A stretch of DNA of 45,960 bases from an uncultured Collinsella sp. (GCA_900546115.1 URBQ01000019.1:1-45960); one strand, 5' to 3'; counted from the first letter of the stretch, positions 34,934 to 43,359 are shown. The notes: generated by a model not told the origin, from the sequence alone. Program-made: numbers and translations.

Positions 34934-34983
34934 TCGCTCGCGTATGCTCAACCTGAACCACATTAATAGTTGCCGACCTTCCG

Positions 34984-35031
34984 AAAGGGGACAGGTTTAT
35001 TTTGGCAGGTTTTATCTGGGGAAACGCAGAC
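34984..35031 (+). repeat. GGGACAGG repeat, copy 3
   Basis: It contains GGACAGGTTTATTTTGGCAG followed by GTTTTATCTGGGGAAACGCAGACAAGGCC. This closely follows copy 1 as far as its neighbouring terminator start. The left arm is degenerate. Confidence 0.85.
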
Positions 35032-35064
35032 AAGGCCGCGACACCTATATGGCGTCGCGGCCTT
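35032..35064 (-). terminator. Terminator after the Nif3-like gene
   Basis: AAGGCCGCGAC and GTCGCGGCCTT are perfect 11-bp arms starting 8 bp past the stop. The T tract on the minus strand is weak (TTGTCTG). Confidence 0.65.
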
Positions 35065-35071
35065 GTTCTAT

Positions 35072-35926
35072 TTATGCCAGCACGTACTGATACGTATCTC
35101 CCATGGGGACAAAGGTAACCGGCAGACCTGTGCCAGCGTCCCCGAGCGCGGCGGGCAGCCATTTCGCCATATACTCCATGCCCGGCTCCTCGCCATTAAA
35201 GTGACCCATATGGATGGCGCATTTTCCCTGACCGAGCATTGCGGCGTCGCGGATGTACTCGCTCACCGTAAAGTCGACAAACTCCATAGTCAAAATGCAA
35301 TCGATGCCTTCGGAGTCGATATGGGCAATCTCGTCGTTATCTCGCCCCATGATGTGCATTGGAATCTCGACATTGCGGACGAGCGCGTCACCGTCGCCGA
35401 TCAAGCGCGTCCCGTTTAATCCAAGCTTGTGTACGAGCGCCTGCGCAAGATCGCGGGCCGGCGTTGGCTCAATGCGGTACCTCATGAATGTCTCGTCTAC
35501 CGCGGAGCCAAGCCAGTCCATCTTGACCGCGAATCCGTAAAAGACGCCGTCGACCATCGAACCGTCCGAGGCGAGCGGCACACCCGAGTGGATATAGTCA
35601 TGGCAACGCCAGACCGCGCCACCCCATTCGTCAAGCAAAGCGCACTTTGCCTCAAAGGTCTTGTTCCCCGCAACCACTTCACGGCGGTCTCCGTGGTTCC
35701 AGAACAGTGCCTCGTGAGGAACAATCAGGTTAGCGCCAAGCTCCTTGGCACGACGAATCACCTCCGCCGTAGCCCAAATGCATGTAACTATTCCGGTACA
35801 TTGCTGATCGATGTCGCCGTAAAGCACCTGATCGCGCGTCGTCGCAAGCTCGATGGGCTTCCCGGTAAAAGCATCAATGCCGTCACAGTAGTCCTGGATA
35901 GCTTGAATAGCCTCGCTGATAAGCAT
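35072..35926 (-). CDS. Nif3-like dinuclear metal-centre protein
   Basis: The product is 284 aa if read from the ATG at 35926. The NIF3/GTP cyclohydrolase I type 2 family (PF01784) is shown by IVPHEALFW near residue 71 and WRCHDYIHSG near 105. The C-terminal HMGHFNGEEPGMEYMAKWL supplies the late His/Glu metal ligands. Members form hexameric toroids with two metals per subunit; their reaction is not settled. The start is uncertain: AAGGG lies 14 nt before 35926, and an ATG at 35950 has no better site. It follows the PTS gene by 114 bp on the same strand and may be co-transcribed with it. Confidence 0.85.
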   Translation of the reverse strand: MLISEAIQAIQDYCDGIDAFTGKPIELATTRDQVLYGDIDQQCTGIVTCIWATAEVIRRAKELGANLIVPHEALFWNHGDRREVVAGNKTFEAKCALLDEWGGAVWRCHDYIHSGVPLASDGSMVDGVFYGFAVKMDWLGSAVDETFMRYRIEPTPARDLAQALVHKLGLNGTRLIGDGDALVRNVEIPMHIMGRDNDEIAHIDSEGIDCILTMEFVDFTVSEYIRDAAMLGQGKCAIHMGHFNGEEPGMEYMAKWLPAALGDAGTGLPVTFVPMGDTYQYVLA

Positions 35927-36040
35927 GTGTAACAATAATCCCTTCGACATAATATGCGGGGGGGCAACATACATACCGCCCTGCAAAATCATCTTTAGAC
36001 GGCACATTTTGAACTAGACCGCCTGTCTACGACCGCTTTT

Positions 36041-37471
36041 CTAGCGCTCGGAAATCGGACCGTTCTCGAGCTCATCCTCGCTAAAGCCAAAGAACCAAGC
36101 CACAGCAAAGCTTACGACAAAGCCAGCCGCCGAAGCGATGACGGCACTGATCAGGTTCTCGTTGCCGCCGCCAACAAACGTCATAATATTGAGCACGTTG
36201 GAGGCAGCACCGGCGAGGTAAGCATTGACATGCAAGGCGAGCGCCACGGCACCGGCGACAAACGAACCTGCCATGCAGGCAGCAAACAGTTTACGGTAGC
36301 GGAACAGCATGCCGTAGATGAACGGCTCGCCAACGCCCCCAACAAGCTGTGCGACAAGATAGCCGGCGCATTGGCTCTTTTCCTCCTTGTTGCGGAGTTT
36401 AAGCCATGATGCAATCTCCACTCCGTAGGCTGCCCACAGCGCAACCGTGGGGGCAACCAAAATGAAGCCATCGGAACCCGTCAACATAAAGTTTGCAATG
36501 GCAATCATGATGACCGCAACATGCATGCCCGTAATGACCATGGGCAACCAAATTGCTGCAAGCAAGCCGCCACCAATAATCGCCACGATACCTCCCTCGG
36601 CACCGAGGAACTCAAAGACAACCGCCAAACCGTTACCGCACCAAGAACCAAGAGGAGCAAGCAGGCAAAGCGCAAAGGGGACAGTCAGGGCAAGCGTGCA
36701 AAGCGGCGTAAAGACCGTGGTGAGCGAATCGGGCATGTGCTTGCGCAAGAACTTCTCGAACACGGACATCAACGCAACCGTGAGCAGAATGGGAATAACC
36801 GTCTGCGCATAGTTTGCAGGCACGCAAGGGATGCCATAAATGCTAAAGGCTTTTCCCTCGGCTGCCATTTGCATAAACGTCGGTTCGATAAGCACACCGC
36901 CCATAAAAGCGCCGTACATGGGCGTGGCGCCAATGTTCTTGGCAGCCGTAAAGCCCAAGAAGATCGGAATGAAATAGAACGTCACGTTGTAGAGCATATT
37001 GAGCAGGACATAAAGATCGCTCGTATCCGCAATGAGATTGAGCATCGTTGGCCCGAGTACGACGGCAACGGTTTTGAACATGCCCGACGCGAGCAGCAAT
37101 GGAATCATCGGAACCATGGAGCCCGAGAGGTAGTTAAGAATCGCATTGCCGACGGCTGCCGGGGTAAGCGGTGTTTTGACTCCACTTGCGTCGAGGTTCT
37201 CGTCGATGCTCTCCTGCTTGGCTAAGCCGCTCATCTTGATGAGCTCGTCATATACCTTAGGCACGTTTTGCCCAATAATCACCTGGAACTGCCCGCCAGA
37301 TATTTGAGCGCCGATGACGCCGTTAATTTTTTTAACAGCGTTAATGTCGGGCAACTCCATATCCTTAAGGTTAAAACGCAGACGCGTCATGCAGTGGGCT
37401 GCAAAGGTGATGTTGTCTTTGCCACCCAGCGCCTCGAGCACATCGGCTGCGATCTTCTTATTGTCAGCCAT
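36041..37471 (-). CDS. PTS sugar transporter EIIBC (beta-glucoside/sucrose-like class)
   Basis: A 476-aa membrane permease of the glucose-superfamily PTS. The N-terminal EIIB domain (1-85) has the phosphorylated Cys27 in HCMTRLRF and the segment GVIGAQISGGQFQVIIG. The EIIC domain, with about ten helices, occupies the rest. There is no EIIA domain, so phosphate must come from an EIIA encoded elsewhere. The EIIB sequence is closest in look to the beta-glucoside/sucrose/trehalose group. The start at 37471 has GGGAAG 6 nt upstream. It follows a LicT-like antiterminator gene by 303 bp, the usual arrangement, although no clear RAT sequence is seen in that gap. Confidence 0.92.
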   Translation of the reverse strand: MADNKKIAADVLEALGGKDNITFAAHCMTRLRFNLKDMELPDINAVKKINGVIGAQISGGQFQVIIGQNVPKVYDELIKMSGLAKQESIDENLDASGVKTPLTPAAVGNAILNYLSGSMVPMIPLLLASGMFKTVAVVLGPTMLNLIADTSDLYVLLNMLYNVTFYFIPIFLGFTAAKNIGATPMYGAFMGGVLIEPTFMQMAAEGKAFSIYGIPCVPANYAQTVIPILLTVALMSVFEKFLRKHMPDSLTTVFTPLCTLALTVPFALCLLAPLGSWCGNGLAVVFEFLGAEGGIVAIIGGGLLAAIWLPMVITGMHVAVIMIAIANFMLTGSDGFILVAPTVALWAAYGVEIASWLKLRNKEEKSQCAGYLVAQLVGGVGEPFIYGMLFRYRKLFAACMAGSFVAGAVALALHVNAYLAGAASNVLNIMTFVGGGNENLISAVIASAAGFVVSFAVAWFFGFSEDELENGPISER

Positions 37472-37481
37472 ATCATCTTCC

Positions 37482-37774
37482 CTTTCGAACGATCCGGTTC
37501 CTCCCTCGCTGCGCGCGCGAGGAGACAAAGCGGACGGTGGCCCGTCGCCCGCACGGAAGTATTCGATTGTTGAGGGAAACGGCGTAAAGACAAAAGCTCC
37601 AAAACGAGACATCGACAGGTCGCCCTGTCTTTACGTCACGCTTCGGAAGCTCAGCTCTCGAATAACACCTTATGTCGCGCTAAGGGTATCAGCTTCACCA
37701 TGCGAACGGCGGCCTCATGATGCCCAAAAGTCTGCGAACGGTACGCTTTCTTTGATGAACGGCATAGAAAGCGC
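37482..37774 (-). promoter_or_regulatory. Structured leader between antiterminator and PTS genes
   Basis: Three inverted repeats lie in this gene-free gap. CGCTTTCT/AGAAAGCG (37744-37773) follows directly after the antiterminator stop. Perfect 10-bp arms CGTAAAGACA/TGTCTTTACG lie between about 37585 and 37637, with an inner GACAGG-CCTGTC stem. A GC-rich CTCCTCGC/GCGAGGGAG stem lies near 37500-37524, close to the PTS ribosome-binding site. None fits the LicT/BglG RAT consensus that I know, but this is where antitermination would act. Confidence 0.45.
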
Positions 37775-38632
37775 CTATTTGTCGGCTGGCACCTCGCCCG
37801 TTACGTTGCCGGCATAGACCCGATTGACATGGAGCATGAGATACACCTTCTCCTCGGGCACGATGGAGGCATGATACGTTTCCTCGATAGCTTCTGCCAT
37901 TTTGTCAACACAAGCCGCTATAGCCGGATGCTCCTCACAGAGAGGACGATAGAGCGCCGCATTATCGGTATTAAGCGGCTCCCCGGTGCGGACGCGCTCT
38001 AACAAGTAGCGTACATGAGTGTCATAGCGTGCATAGTCAAAAGCATCGCGGTCAACGGCGATAGCAAGATCTTTCTCGATGATCGCTACGAGCTTTTCGA
38101 TCAGGCGTTCCTCGCGGCGGACGTCGTTTGACTTCGCCTTACTAGAACTTGCCATAACGCTGTTAACGATGCAGAGTGCGATGCCCGCCCTCTCCCCGCG
38201 TGGCATAGATATGCCGAATTCGCGCTCTATGCCAGCATGGGCAAGCATCGCAATCTTAAATTCAATGGGATATTGCTGTTGAACGTCACAAGAAAGCGGC
38301 ATCTGAACATACATGTGCTCACGGCAGCGCTTGATGGCGAAACTAATGTGGTCGGCGAGCGTAAAAGGAAGGTTCGCCGACAGCTCGCGCGAAATGTTGG
38401 TGCGCGCGACATCGGCAATCTGCGCACTAAACTCCATTACCTTGGGATCGATCTCGTTAAGAAGTGGCAGATAGCGCGCATCAACGTTGTAAAACGTGCG
38501 CTCAATCTGCGCAAGCGAAACCTCATCGGGGCCGTCAGGAAAACCAATGCCTTTCCCCAGTGCCACAAGCTCGGTTCCCTTATCGTTGACAAGCAAGGCG
38601 GCATTGTGATTAATGCGCTTAACGACCCTCAT
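37775..38632 (-). CDS. LicT/BglG-type transcription antiterminator
   Basis: The 285-aa protein has an RNA-binding CAT domain (1-55; VVKRINHNAALL, ELVALGKGIGF) and two PTS-regulation domains. These are normally phosphorylated on two His each by HPr or EIIB. PRD2 keeps both His (H206 in YDTHVRYLLER, H268 in LMLHVNRV). PRD1 keeps H95 (LADHISFAI) but has Cys154 in IALCIVNS, where the second His of IALHIVN is expected. It should prevent termination in the leader of the EIIBC gene 303 bp downstream. GGAGG precedes the start. The altered PRD1 may change HPr-dependent control. Confidence 0.92.
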   Translation of the reverse strand: MRVVKRINHNAALLVNDKGTELVALGKGIGFPDGPDEVSLAQIERTFYNVDARYLPLLNEIDPKVMEFSAQIADVARTNISRELSANLPFTLADHISFAIKRCREHMYVQMPLSCDVQQQYPIEFKIAMLAHAGIEREFGISMPRGERAGIALCIVNSVMASSSKAKSNDVRREERLIEKLVAIIEKDLAIAVDRDAFDYARYDTHVRYLLERVRTGEPLNTDNAALYRPLCEEHPAIAACVDKMAEAIEETYHASIVPEEKVYLMLHVNRVYAGNVTGEVPADK

Positions 38633-38754
38633 GATGCCTCCGAAAATAGGCGCAGCCGAAGGGCAAGCGCAATGAATTCTAGTTAAGATGGTTCGCCTCG
38701 ATTATTCCACGCAACGTCACGCGAAACAAGCAAACCCGAGCCCCCGCAACCTAC

Positions 38755-38800
38755 TAAAAAAGGGGCAGGTTTATTTTGGCGGATTTTTATCGGGGAAAAC
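38755..38800 (+). repeat. GGGACAGG repeat, copy 4 (decayed)
   Basis: GGGCAGGTTTATTTTGGCGG followed by ATTTTTATCGGGGAAAACG matches the other copies with several substitutions. It lies just upstream of the LacI remnant. Confidence 0.75.
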
Positions 38801-38811
38801 GCGAAGAAGGA

Positions 38812-39046
38812 CACGCCATATCACCGTTGTGGGCAGAGCGGCATTCATGCAGCTCGCTCTGCGCATACCTGGCATCCACAAGACCCTCGCCCCGTATCCC
38901 GATATTAAAATGAGTTCATTGGCGCCGGAGAGTAGAATACCGCATCCGACGGCTACGGCATCGGCAGCCAGATTGCCGAGCGCGTCAGCACCCGGGCAAG
39001 CAGCCACGCCGAAGCCACCGTCATCAGCCTCGGCACATACCTTTAG
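38812..39046 (+). pseudogene. Decayed duplicate of the LacI-family gene
   Basis: This fragment aligns with the central part of the intact LacI gene at 31721-32854 (around 32245-32420): VVGRAAFMQL, GIHK and PDIK are preserved. A one-base deletion after the PDIK codons shifts the frame. In the original frame, the Trp codon of GEWNT is TAG. After the region matching GAQIAGR the sequence jumps to the extreme C-terminus (like TDINLGAYL), so several hundred bases are deleted. The HTH part and promoter are missing. It remains convergent with HAD copy 2, exactly as the intact pair. Confidence 0.85.
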
Positions 39047-39693
39047 CGCACGGCCTTGACCGCCGCCGTCAGATCGAACAGTGTATCGAGCACGGCCTCG
39101 CAGCCCTCCGCCACGTCCTGCGGCAGCGGCAAGATATCGGGCACGGCAAAGACATGGCAGCCGGCCGTGATGCCCGAAACGCAGCCGTTGCGGGAATCCT
39201 CGACCACGGCGCATTCCTCGGGAGCAAAGCCCGCGCGCTCGCAGGCGAGCAGGTAGATCTCGGGATCGGGCTTGCCGTTCAGGGTATCCTCGTTGCAGGT
39301 CACCGTCTCAAACTTGTCAAAGAGGCCGACCGTCTTTAGGTTGCGCTCGGCCGCAACGCGGCGCGACGACGTCGCAAGGCCCACGTGATAGCCCGCAGCC
39401 AGCAGTTCGTCCAGGCACTCGGCGGCGCCGGCCTTAAGCTCCAGTTCGGTCTTGACCATCTCGTCGAGAGCATCCCTGTAGCGGGCTTCGACCGTCTCGA
39501 CGATTTCGCGGCTGCCGTAATGCTCCTCAAGGATGTCCCTGACATCGGGCATCGAGCGACCGATAAACTGATGGACCAGCGCATCATCAATCGCAATCCC
39601 CAGCTCGGCAGCGCCCACCTTCCATGCCCTCATGTCCAAACGCTCGGTATCGACCAGCGTTCCGTCCATGTCAAAAATGACAGCCTTGATCAT
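39043..39693 (-). CDS. HAD hydrolase, beta-phosphoglucomutase-like (copy 2)
   Basis: A 216-aa HAD-IA protein with DMDGTLVDTE (8-17), ATSS, GKPDPE and VEDSRNG all intact, so it looks catalytically competent. By eye it is about 80 per cent identical to the copy at 33091-33741; differences cluster in the cap domain (residues 20-75), where substrate choice is made. The C-terminal third is nearly identical. Its stop overlaps the end of the LacI remnant on the other strand by four bases. The same 20-bp promoter/operator string as in copy 1 lies upstream. A duplicated sugar-phosphatase on the way to a new substrate is one reading. Confidence 0.9.
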   Translation of the reverse strand: MIKAVIFDMDGTLVDTERLDMRAWKVGAAELGIAIDDALVHQFIGRSMPDVRDILEEHYGSREIVETVEARYRDALDEMVKTELELKAGAAECLDELLAAGYHVGLATSSRRVAAERNLKTVGLFDKFETVTCNEDTLNGKPDPEIYLLACERAGFAPEECAVVEDSRNGCVSGITAGCHVFAVPDILPLPQDVAEGCEAVLDTLFDLTAAVKAVR

Positions 39694-39743
39694 ATCGGCC
39701 CCCTTCGCCGGCTTGCGTTACCGCAACCCCACCCCACTTTGCA

Positions 39744-39763
39744 ACTTGTATATAACGTATATA
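39744..39763 (-). promoter_or_regulatory. Shared promoter/operator of HAD copy 2
   Basis: This is the same 20-bp string as at 33798-33817, with palindrome TATATA-ACG-TATATA at 39749-39763. Its conservation while surrounding bases differ suggests a functional site. Confidence 0.55.
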
Positions 39764-39783
39764 TCATATCGCGCCAAGCTGCT

Positions 39784-39825
39784 GAAAAGGGACAGGTTTA
39801 TTTTGGCAGGTTTTATCTGGAAAAA
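39784..39825 (+). repeat. GGGACAGG repeat, copy 5
   Basis: GGACAGGTTTATTTTGGCAG followed by GTTTTATCTGGAAAAACG; the left arm is degenerate (GCTGCTGAAAA). It lies between HAD copy 2 and the nuclease gene. Confidence 0.85.
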
Positions 39826-39884
39826 CGACCTGCAGCGTCTCCTGCTAGACTGGTAGATTCCGAACCGTCCATCCAGGAGCCTCA

Positions 39885-40862
39885 ATGCCGCGCAAATCCG
39901 CCTACAAGCAAGTACTTTCCATCGGCACCGCCGTGGTGCTGGGGTTTGCGCTGTTTACGGGATCGCTCGACGGGGCGCCCAAGCTGCTCTCGCCGCAAAG
40001 CGACGAGCAGGCGGCGGCTCTGGCCGAGAAGCAAAGCGAGAGCCCCAACCGCACCGACGACGAAGCAGACCTGGTTGCCCGGCTCGAATCGGGGACGGCA
40101 AGCTCCTCGGATTCCAAAGGCGGCCAAAGCACCGGCGATGGCTCCGAATCCACCACAACCGGCACCGCTGGCGATGTCTCTTCGAACGCCACCCCCATCG
40201 ACGAAGTGGAAAACCCCGATCTCGACCGCGCGCGCGGCGTATACCTCACCAGCATTCCCGACTACGCCGGCAACCCCTACGTTGCCCTTCGCGCCGATGG
40301 CACGCACCCGCTCGGCACACCGTCGTTCACGCTCGATGAATACGAGCGGGCCACCGAAGAAGGATGCTTTAAGAAGTTCTCAAAGCTCGACAGCCTGGGC
40401 CGTACCCGCAAAGCACTCGCCTGCATAGGACCCGAATCGCTCGGTCAGGGTAAGCGCGGCGATATCTCGCGTATCCATCCTGCCGGTTGGCACCAGCAGC
40501 GCTACGACTTTATTCCAGGCCAGAGCCTCTACAACCGCTGCCACCTCATCGCCTGGTCGCTCTGCGGCGAAAACGCCAATCGCAAGAATCTCCTCACCGG
40601 CACGCGCTATCTCAACGAAACGGGCATGCTGCCGTTTGAAGAGCAGATCCTCGGCTACATCCGCGACACGGGCAACCACGTGCTCTACCGCGTCACGCCC
40701 ATGTATAACGAAGAGGAACTCGTCTGCCGCGGCGTTCGCCTCGAGGCACAATCGGTCGAGGACCACGGCAAAACGCTGTGCTTCCACGCGTACTGCTACA
40801 ACCTGCAACCGCATGTGCAGATCGACTACGCCACCGGCCGCAATCAGGCCTCAGGGGACTAG
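39885..40862 (+). CDS. Membrane-anchored or secreted DNA/RNA non-specific endonuclease
   Basis: The 325-aa protein has an N-terminal signal or anchor segment (about 9-27), a Ser/Thr/Gly-rich linker (about 40-105) and a beta-beta-alpha-metal nuclease domain of the Endonuclea_NS_2 kind. The catalytic block reads LYNRCHLIAWSL, with H220 as general base, then ENANRKNLLTGTRYLN carrying the metal-binding Asn. It resembles streptococcal secreted DNases and DNA-entry nucleases. Outside the cell it could degrade DNA for nutrients or in biofilm. No competence genes are nearby. AGGAG lies about 5 nt before the ATG. Confidence 0.88.
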   Translation: MPRKSAYKQVLSIGTAVVLGFALFTGSLDGAPKLLSPQSDEQAAALAEKQSESPNRTDDEADLVARLESGTASSSDSKGGQSTGDGSESTTTGTAGDVSSNATPIDEVENPDLDRARGVYLTSIPDYAGNPYVALRADGTHPLGTPSFTLDEYERATEEGCFKKFSKLDSLGRTRKALACIGPESLGQGKRGDISRIHPAGWHQQRYDFIPGQSLYNRCHLIAWSLCGENANRKNLLTGTRYLNETGMLPFEEQILGYIRDTGNHVLYRVTPMYNEEELVCRGVRLEAQSVEDHGKTLCFHAYCYNLQPHVQIDYATGRNQASGD

Positions 40863-40903
40863 CCCTAACCCGACAAGAACCGATTTGCATCCCCCCAGGG
40901 ATC

Positions 40904-40939
40904 AAAAAGGGCCGTTCCGGATCACCCAGAGCGGCCCTT
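40904..40939. terminator. Bidirectional terminator between nuclease and EF-G-like genes
   Basis: AAGGGCCG and CGGCCCTT arms with a 17-nt loop. Five T follow on the minus strand, serving the EF-G-like gene; the nuclease gene ends 41 bp away on the other side. Confidence 0.75.
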
Positions 40940-40973
40940 GCATCGGCATGTATAGCACCGGCAAAGCCATACG

Positions 40974-43049
40974 CTACTTAGCGCGGCCCTCCTCATAGCG
41001 CTCGACCAGCTTGGCCTGAACGTCATAAGGCACCTGCTCGTAGCCAGCGGGCTTCATGGTAAAGTCGCCCGTGCCGCGCGTGATAGAGCGCAGGCGCGTC
41101 GAGTAATCCGTCAGCTCGGCCAGCGGCGCCTGGGCAATGACCACGGTGTCGCCGCGCTCATCGGTCTCCATACCCGTCACGCGACCGCGCGAGGCCGAGA
41201 TGTCGCCCATCACGGCGCCGGCGTAGCTCTCGGGAATAGTCACCGTGATTTCCTCGATGGGCTCCAGCACCACCGGGTCGGCATCGGCACATGCCTTGCG
41301 CAGGCCGATGCGAGCCGCCGCGCGGAACGCCATCTCGTTGGAGTCGACGCTGTGATACGAGCCGTCGTACACAGCCACGCGAATGCCCGTGAGCGGATAG
41401 CCGGCAATGATGCCGTCCTTCATGGTCTCCTGGACGCCCTTGTCCACGGCGGGGATCAGCGAGCGCGGAATGCGGCCGCCCACGACCTCGTCCACAAACT
41501 CATAGTCATCGCTCGTGCCGTCGGGCCCAATGAGCGGCTCCACGCGCAGCCAGCAGTCACCATACTGACCGGCGCCACCGGTCTGCTTCTTGTGGCGGCC
41601 CTGGGCGCTCGCCGTGCGGCGGATGGTCTCGCGATACGGAATGCGGATCGGCACGCTCTTGGCGGCGACCTTGGTGCGGTCCTCCAAACGGTTGAGCAGG
41701 ACCGAAACCTGCGCCTCGCCCACCGCCGAGATAATGGTCTGGCCGGTCTCCTCATCGCGGTCGATACTCATGGTCGGATCGGCCTTACAAGCCTTCTCGA
41801 TAAACGTGTAGAGCTTCTCTTCGTCGCCGCGGTTCTCGGCTTCGATGGCGATACGGTACTGCGAGTTGGGGAACTTAAACGCCGCCGCCTCGACCTTACC
41901 GGTAATGGAGAGCGTATCGCCCGTCTCGGCCGCCAGCTTGGGCGCCACGATGATGTCGCCGGCATAGGCGTGACCGACCTCGGTCATATCGCGGCCGCAC
42001 ATCACATACAGGTGAGCCAGACGATCGCTCTTGCGGGTACGCGCGTTGATCAGCTCAAGACCCGGCTCAAGCGTGCCCGTCAGCACCTTGATAAAGCTGA
42101 TGCGACCCTGCTGCGGATCGGCCAGGGTCTTAAACACAAACGCCACCGGTCGGTCGTCGTCGCTCGAAATCTTGAGCGAATCGCCGTCGATAAGCGGCAT
42201 CTCGCCGTAGTCGGTCGGCGCCGGGAAGTACGTCGCGATGTCGTCCATCAGCGAGTTGACGCCCTGCTCCTTAATGCAATCGCCCGCAAAGACCGGCACA
42301 AAGATGCGCTCGGCGATCGCCTTCGACAGCAGGCCTTCAAGCTCCTCCTGCGTCAGCGTCTCCTCGCCTTCCAGGTACTTCATCATCAGCTCGTCGTCAG
42401 CCTCGGCCACCAACTCGCACAGATGGTCATGGGCTTCCTCGGCCTGGGCACGATACTCCTCGGGGATCTCCGACTCAACGGCTTCGGTGCCGTTGCAATG
42501 GCGCGCCTTCATGCGCACCAGGTCGATGATGCCGTCAAAGTCCTCGCCCTCGCCCCAGCCCAGGGTCACGGCGCCCAAGCGTGTGCCAAAGCGCTCCTGC
42601 AGCAGTTCCATAGTGGACGCAAAGCTGGCCTCGGGACGCGACAGGCGGTTTACGAACACCGCACGCGCCAGGCGCAGGTCCTCGGCGGCATACCAGAGCT
42701 TAACCGTCGTAGGCTGTGGGCCGGCCTCGGCGTCGACCACAAACAGAGCCGTCTCGCAGACGCTCATCGCGGCAAAGGCGTCGCCGATAAAATCGGGGTA
42801 GCACGGGGCATCAAGCACATTGATGCGCGCGCCCTTCCAGTCGATCGGCGCGATGGTCGTCGAGATGGAGAATGAACGCTTGACCTCTTCGGGGTCATAG
42901 TCGAGCGTAGGCTTGGTGCCGTCGTGGCCGCCCAGACGGGCGGTCTTACCGGAAAGGTGGAGCATGGCCTCGGCGAGTGAAGTCTTGCCCACCCCGCCTT
43001 GGCCTACGAGCACCACGTTCCTTACGTTACCGGTCTTGGGAGCACCCAT
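40974..43049 (-). CDS. EF-G-like translational GTPase
   Basis: The 691-aa protein has the domain order of elongation factor G but belongs to the EF-G-like (FusA2/EF-G2-type) group, not the main factor. Its GTPase motifs are unusual. The P-loop is GQGGVGKTS (16-24), G3 is DAPCYPDF (80-87) instead of DTPGH, and G4 is NRLS (134-137) where NKxD normally reads guanine. The later domains are complete: the SAQGRHKKQTGGAGQYGD loop of domain IV and the EEITVTIPESYAGAVMGDISASRGRV region of domain V. It may be a ribosome-associated regulator rather than a translocase. The start at 43049 has GGAGG 6 nt upstream. Monocistronic. Confidence 0.9.
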   Translation of the reverse strand: MGAPKTGNVRNVVLVGQGGVGKTSLAEAMLHLSGKTARLGGHDGTKPTLDYDPEEVKRSFSISTTIAPIDWKGARINVLDAPCYPDFIGDAFAAMSVCETALFVVDAEAGPQPTTVKLWYAAEDLRLARAVFVNRLSRPEASFASTMELLQERFGTRLGAVTLGWGEGEDFDGIIDLVRMKARHCNGTEAVESEIPEEYRAQAEEAHDHLCELVAEADDELMMKYLEGEETLTQEELEGLLSKAIAERIFVPVFAGDCIKEQGVNSLMDDIATYFPAPTDYGEMPLIDGDSLKISSDDDRPVAFVFKTLADPQQGRISFIKVLTGTLEPGLELINARTRKSDRLAHLYVMCGRDMTEVGHAYAGDIIVAPKLAAETGDTLSITGKVEAAAFKFPNSQYRIAIEAENRGDEEKLYTFIEKACKADPTMSIDRDEETGQTIISAVGEAQVSVLLNRLEDRTKVAAKSVPIRIPYRETIRRTASAQGRHKKQTGGAGQYGDCWLRVEPLIGPDGTSDDYEFVDEVVGGRIPRSLIPAVDKGVQETMKDGIIAGYPLTGIRVAVYDGSYHSVDSNEMAFRAAARIGLRKACADADPVVLEPIEEITVTIPESYAGAVMGDISASRGRVTGMETDERGDTVVIAQAPLAELTDYSTRLRSITRGTGDFTMKPAGYEQVPYDVQAKLVERYEEGRAK

Positions 43050-43290
43050 GATGACCTCCTTGCAGGGCCGCGCGCAATGCGCGACGCCAACGGGGAGAGT
43101 TCGCGGTCGGTGCCGTCCCGGGAGCAGCATGGTCGGCAGCCGAGCCGATTCACCCTCCAAATGTCCTATGCCACCACCCTACCCTCACGGGCGGCTGTCC
43201 ATGCATACCTTTCGGCGCACGTATGAATACAGGCGGCGAGAGGAAGAGACAAGCTTGTGAGGCGATTATTGAACCCCGTCGATGCAAACA

Positions 43291-43326
43291 AAAAGCCGCC
43301 ACAGACCGTAAGACCTGCGGCGGCTT
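43291..43326 (-). terminator. Terminator after the amino acid importer operon
   Basis: AAGCCGCC and GGCGGCTT with an inner CAG/CTG pair; T run on the minus strand. It begins 34 bp past the ATPase stop. The remaining gap to the EF-G-like start (43327-43359 aside, 43050-43290) shows no gene. Confidence 0.8.
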
Positions 43327-43359
43327 CGCCTCAATTAATAGTTGAGTAAATACCTGAGC

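Noticed and set aside
37472..38700. Canonical LicT/BglG RAT antiterminator
   Set aside because: No sequence close to the GGATTGTTACTG…GCAGGCAAAACC type is present near the antiterminator or EIIBC genes on the minus strand.
38688..39059. 123-codon plus-strand frame running through the repeat and the LacI remnant
   Set aside because: It joins a repeat translation (KGQVYFGGF) to a fragment of LacI and then a shifted frame; better read as repeat plus pseudogene.
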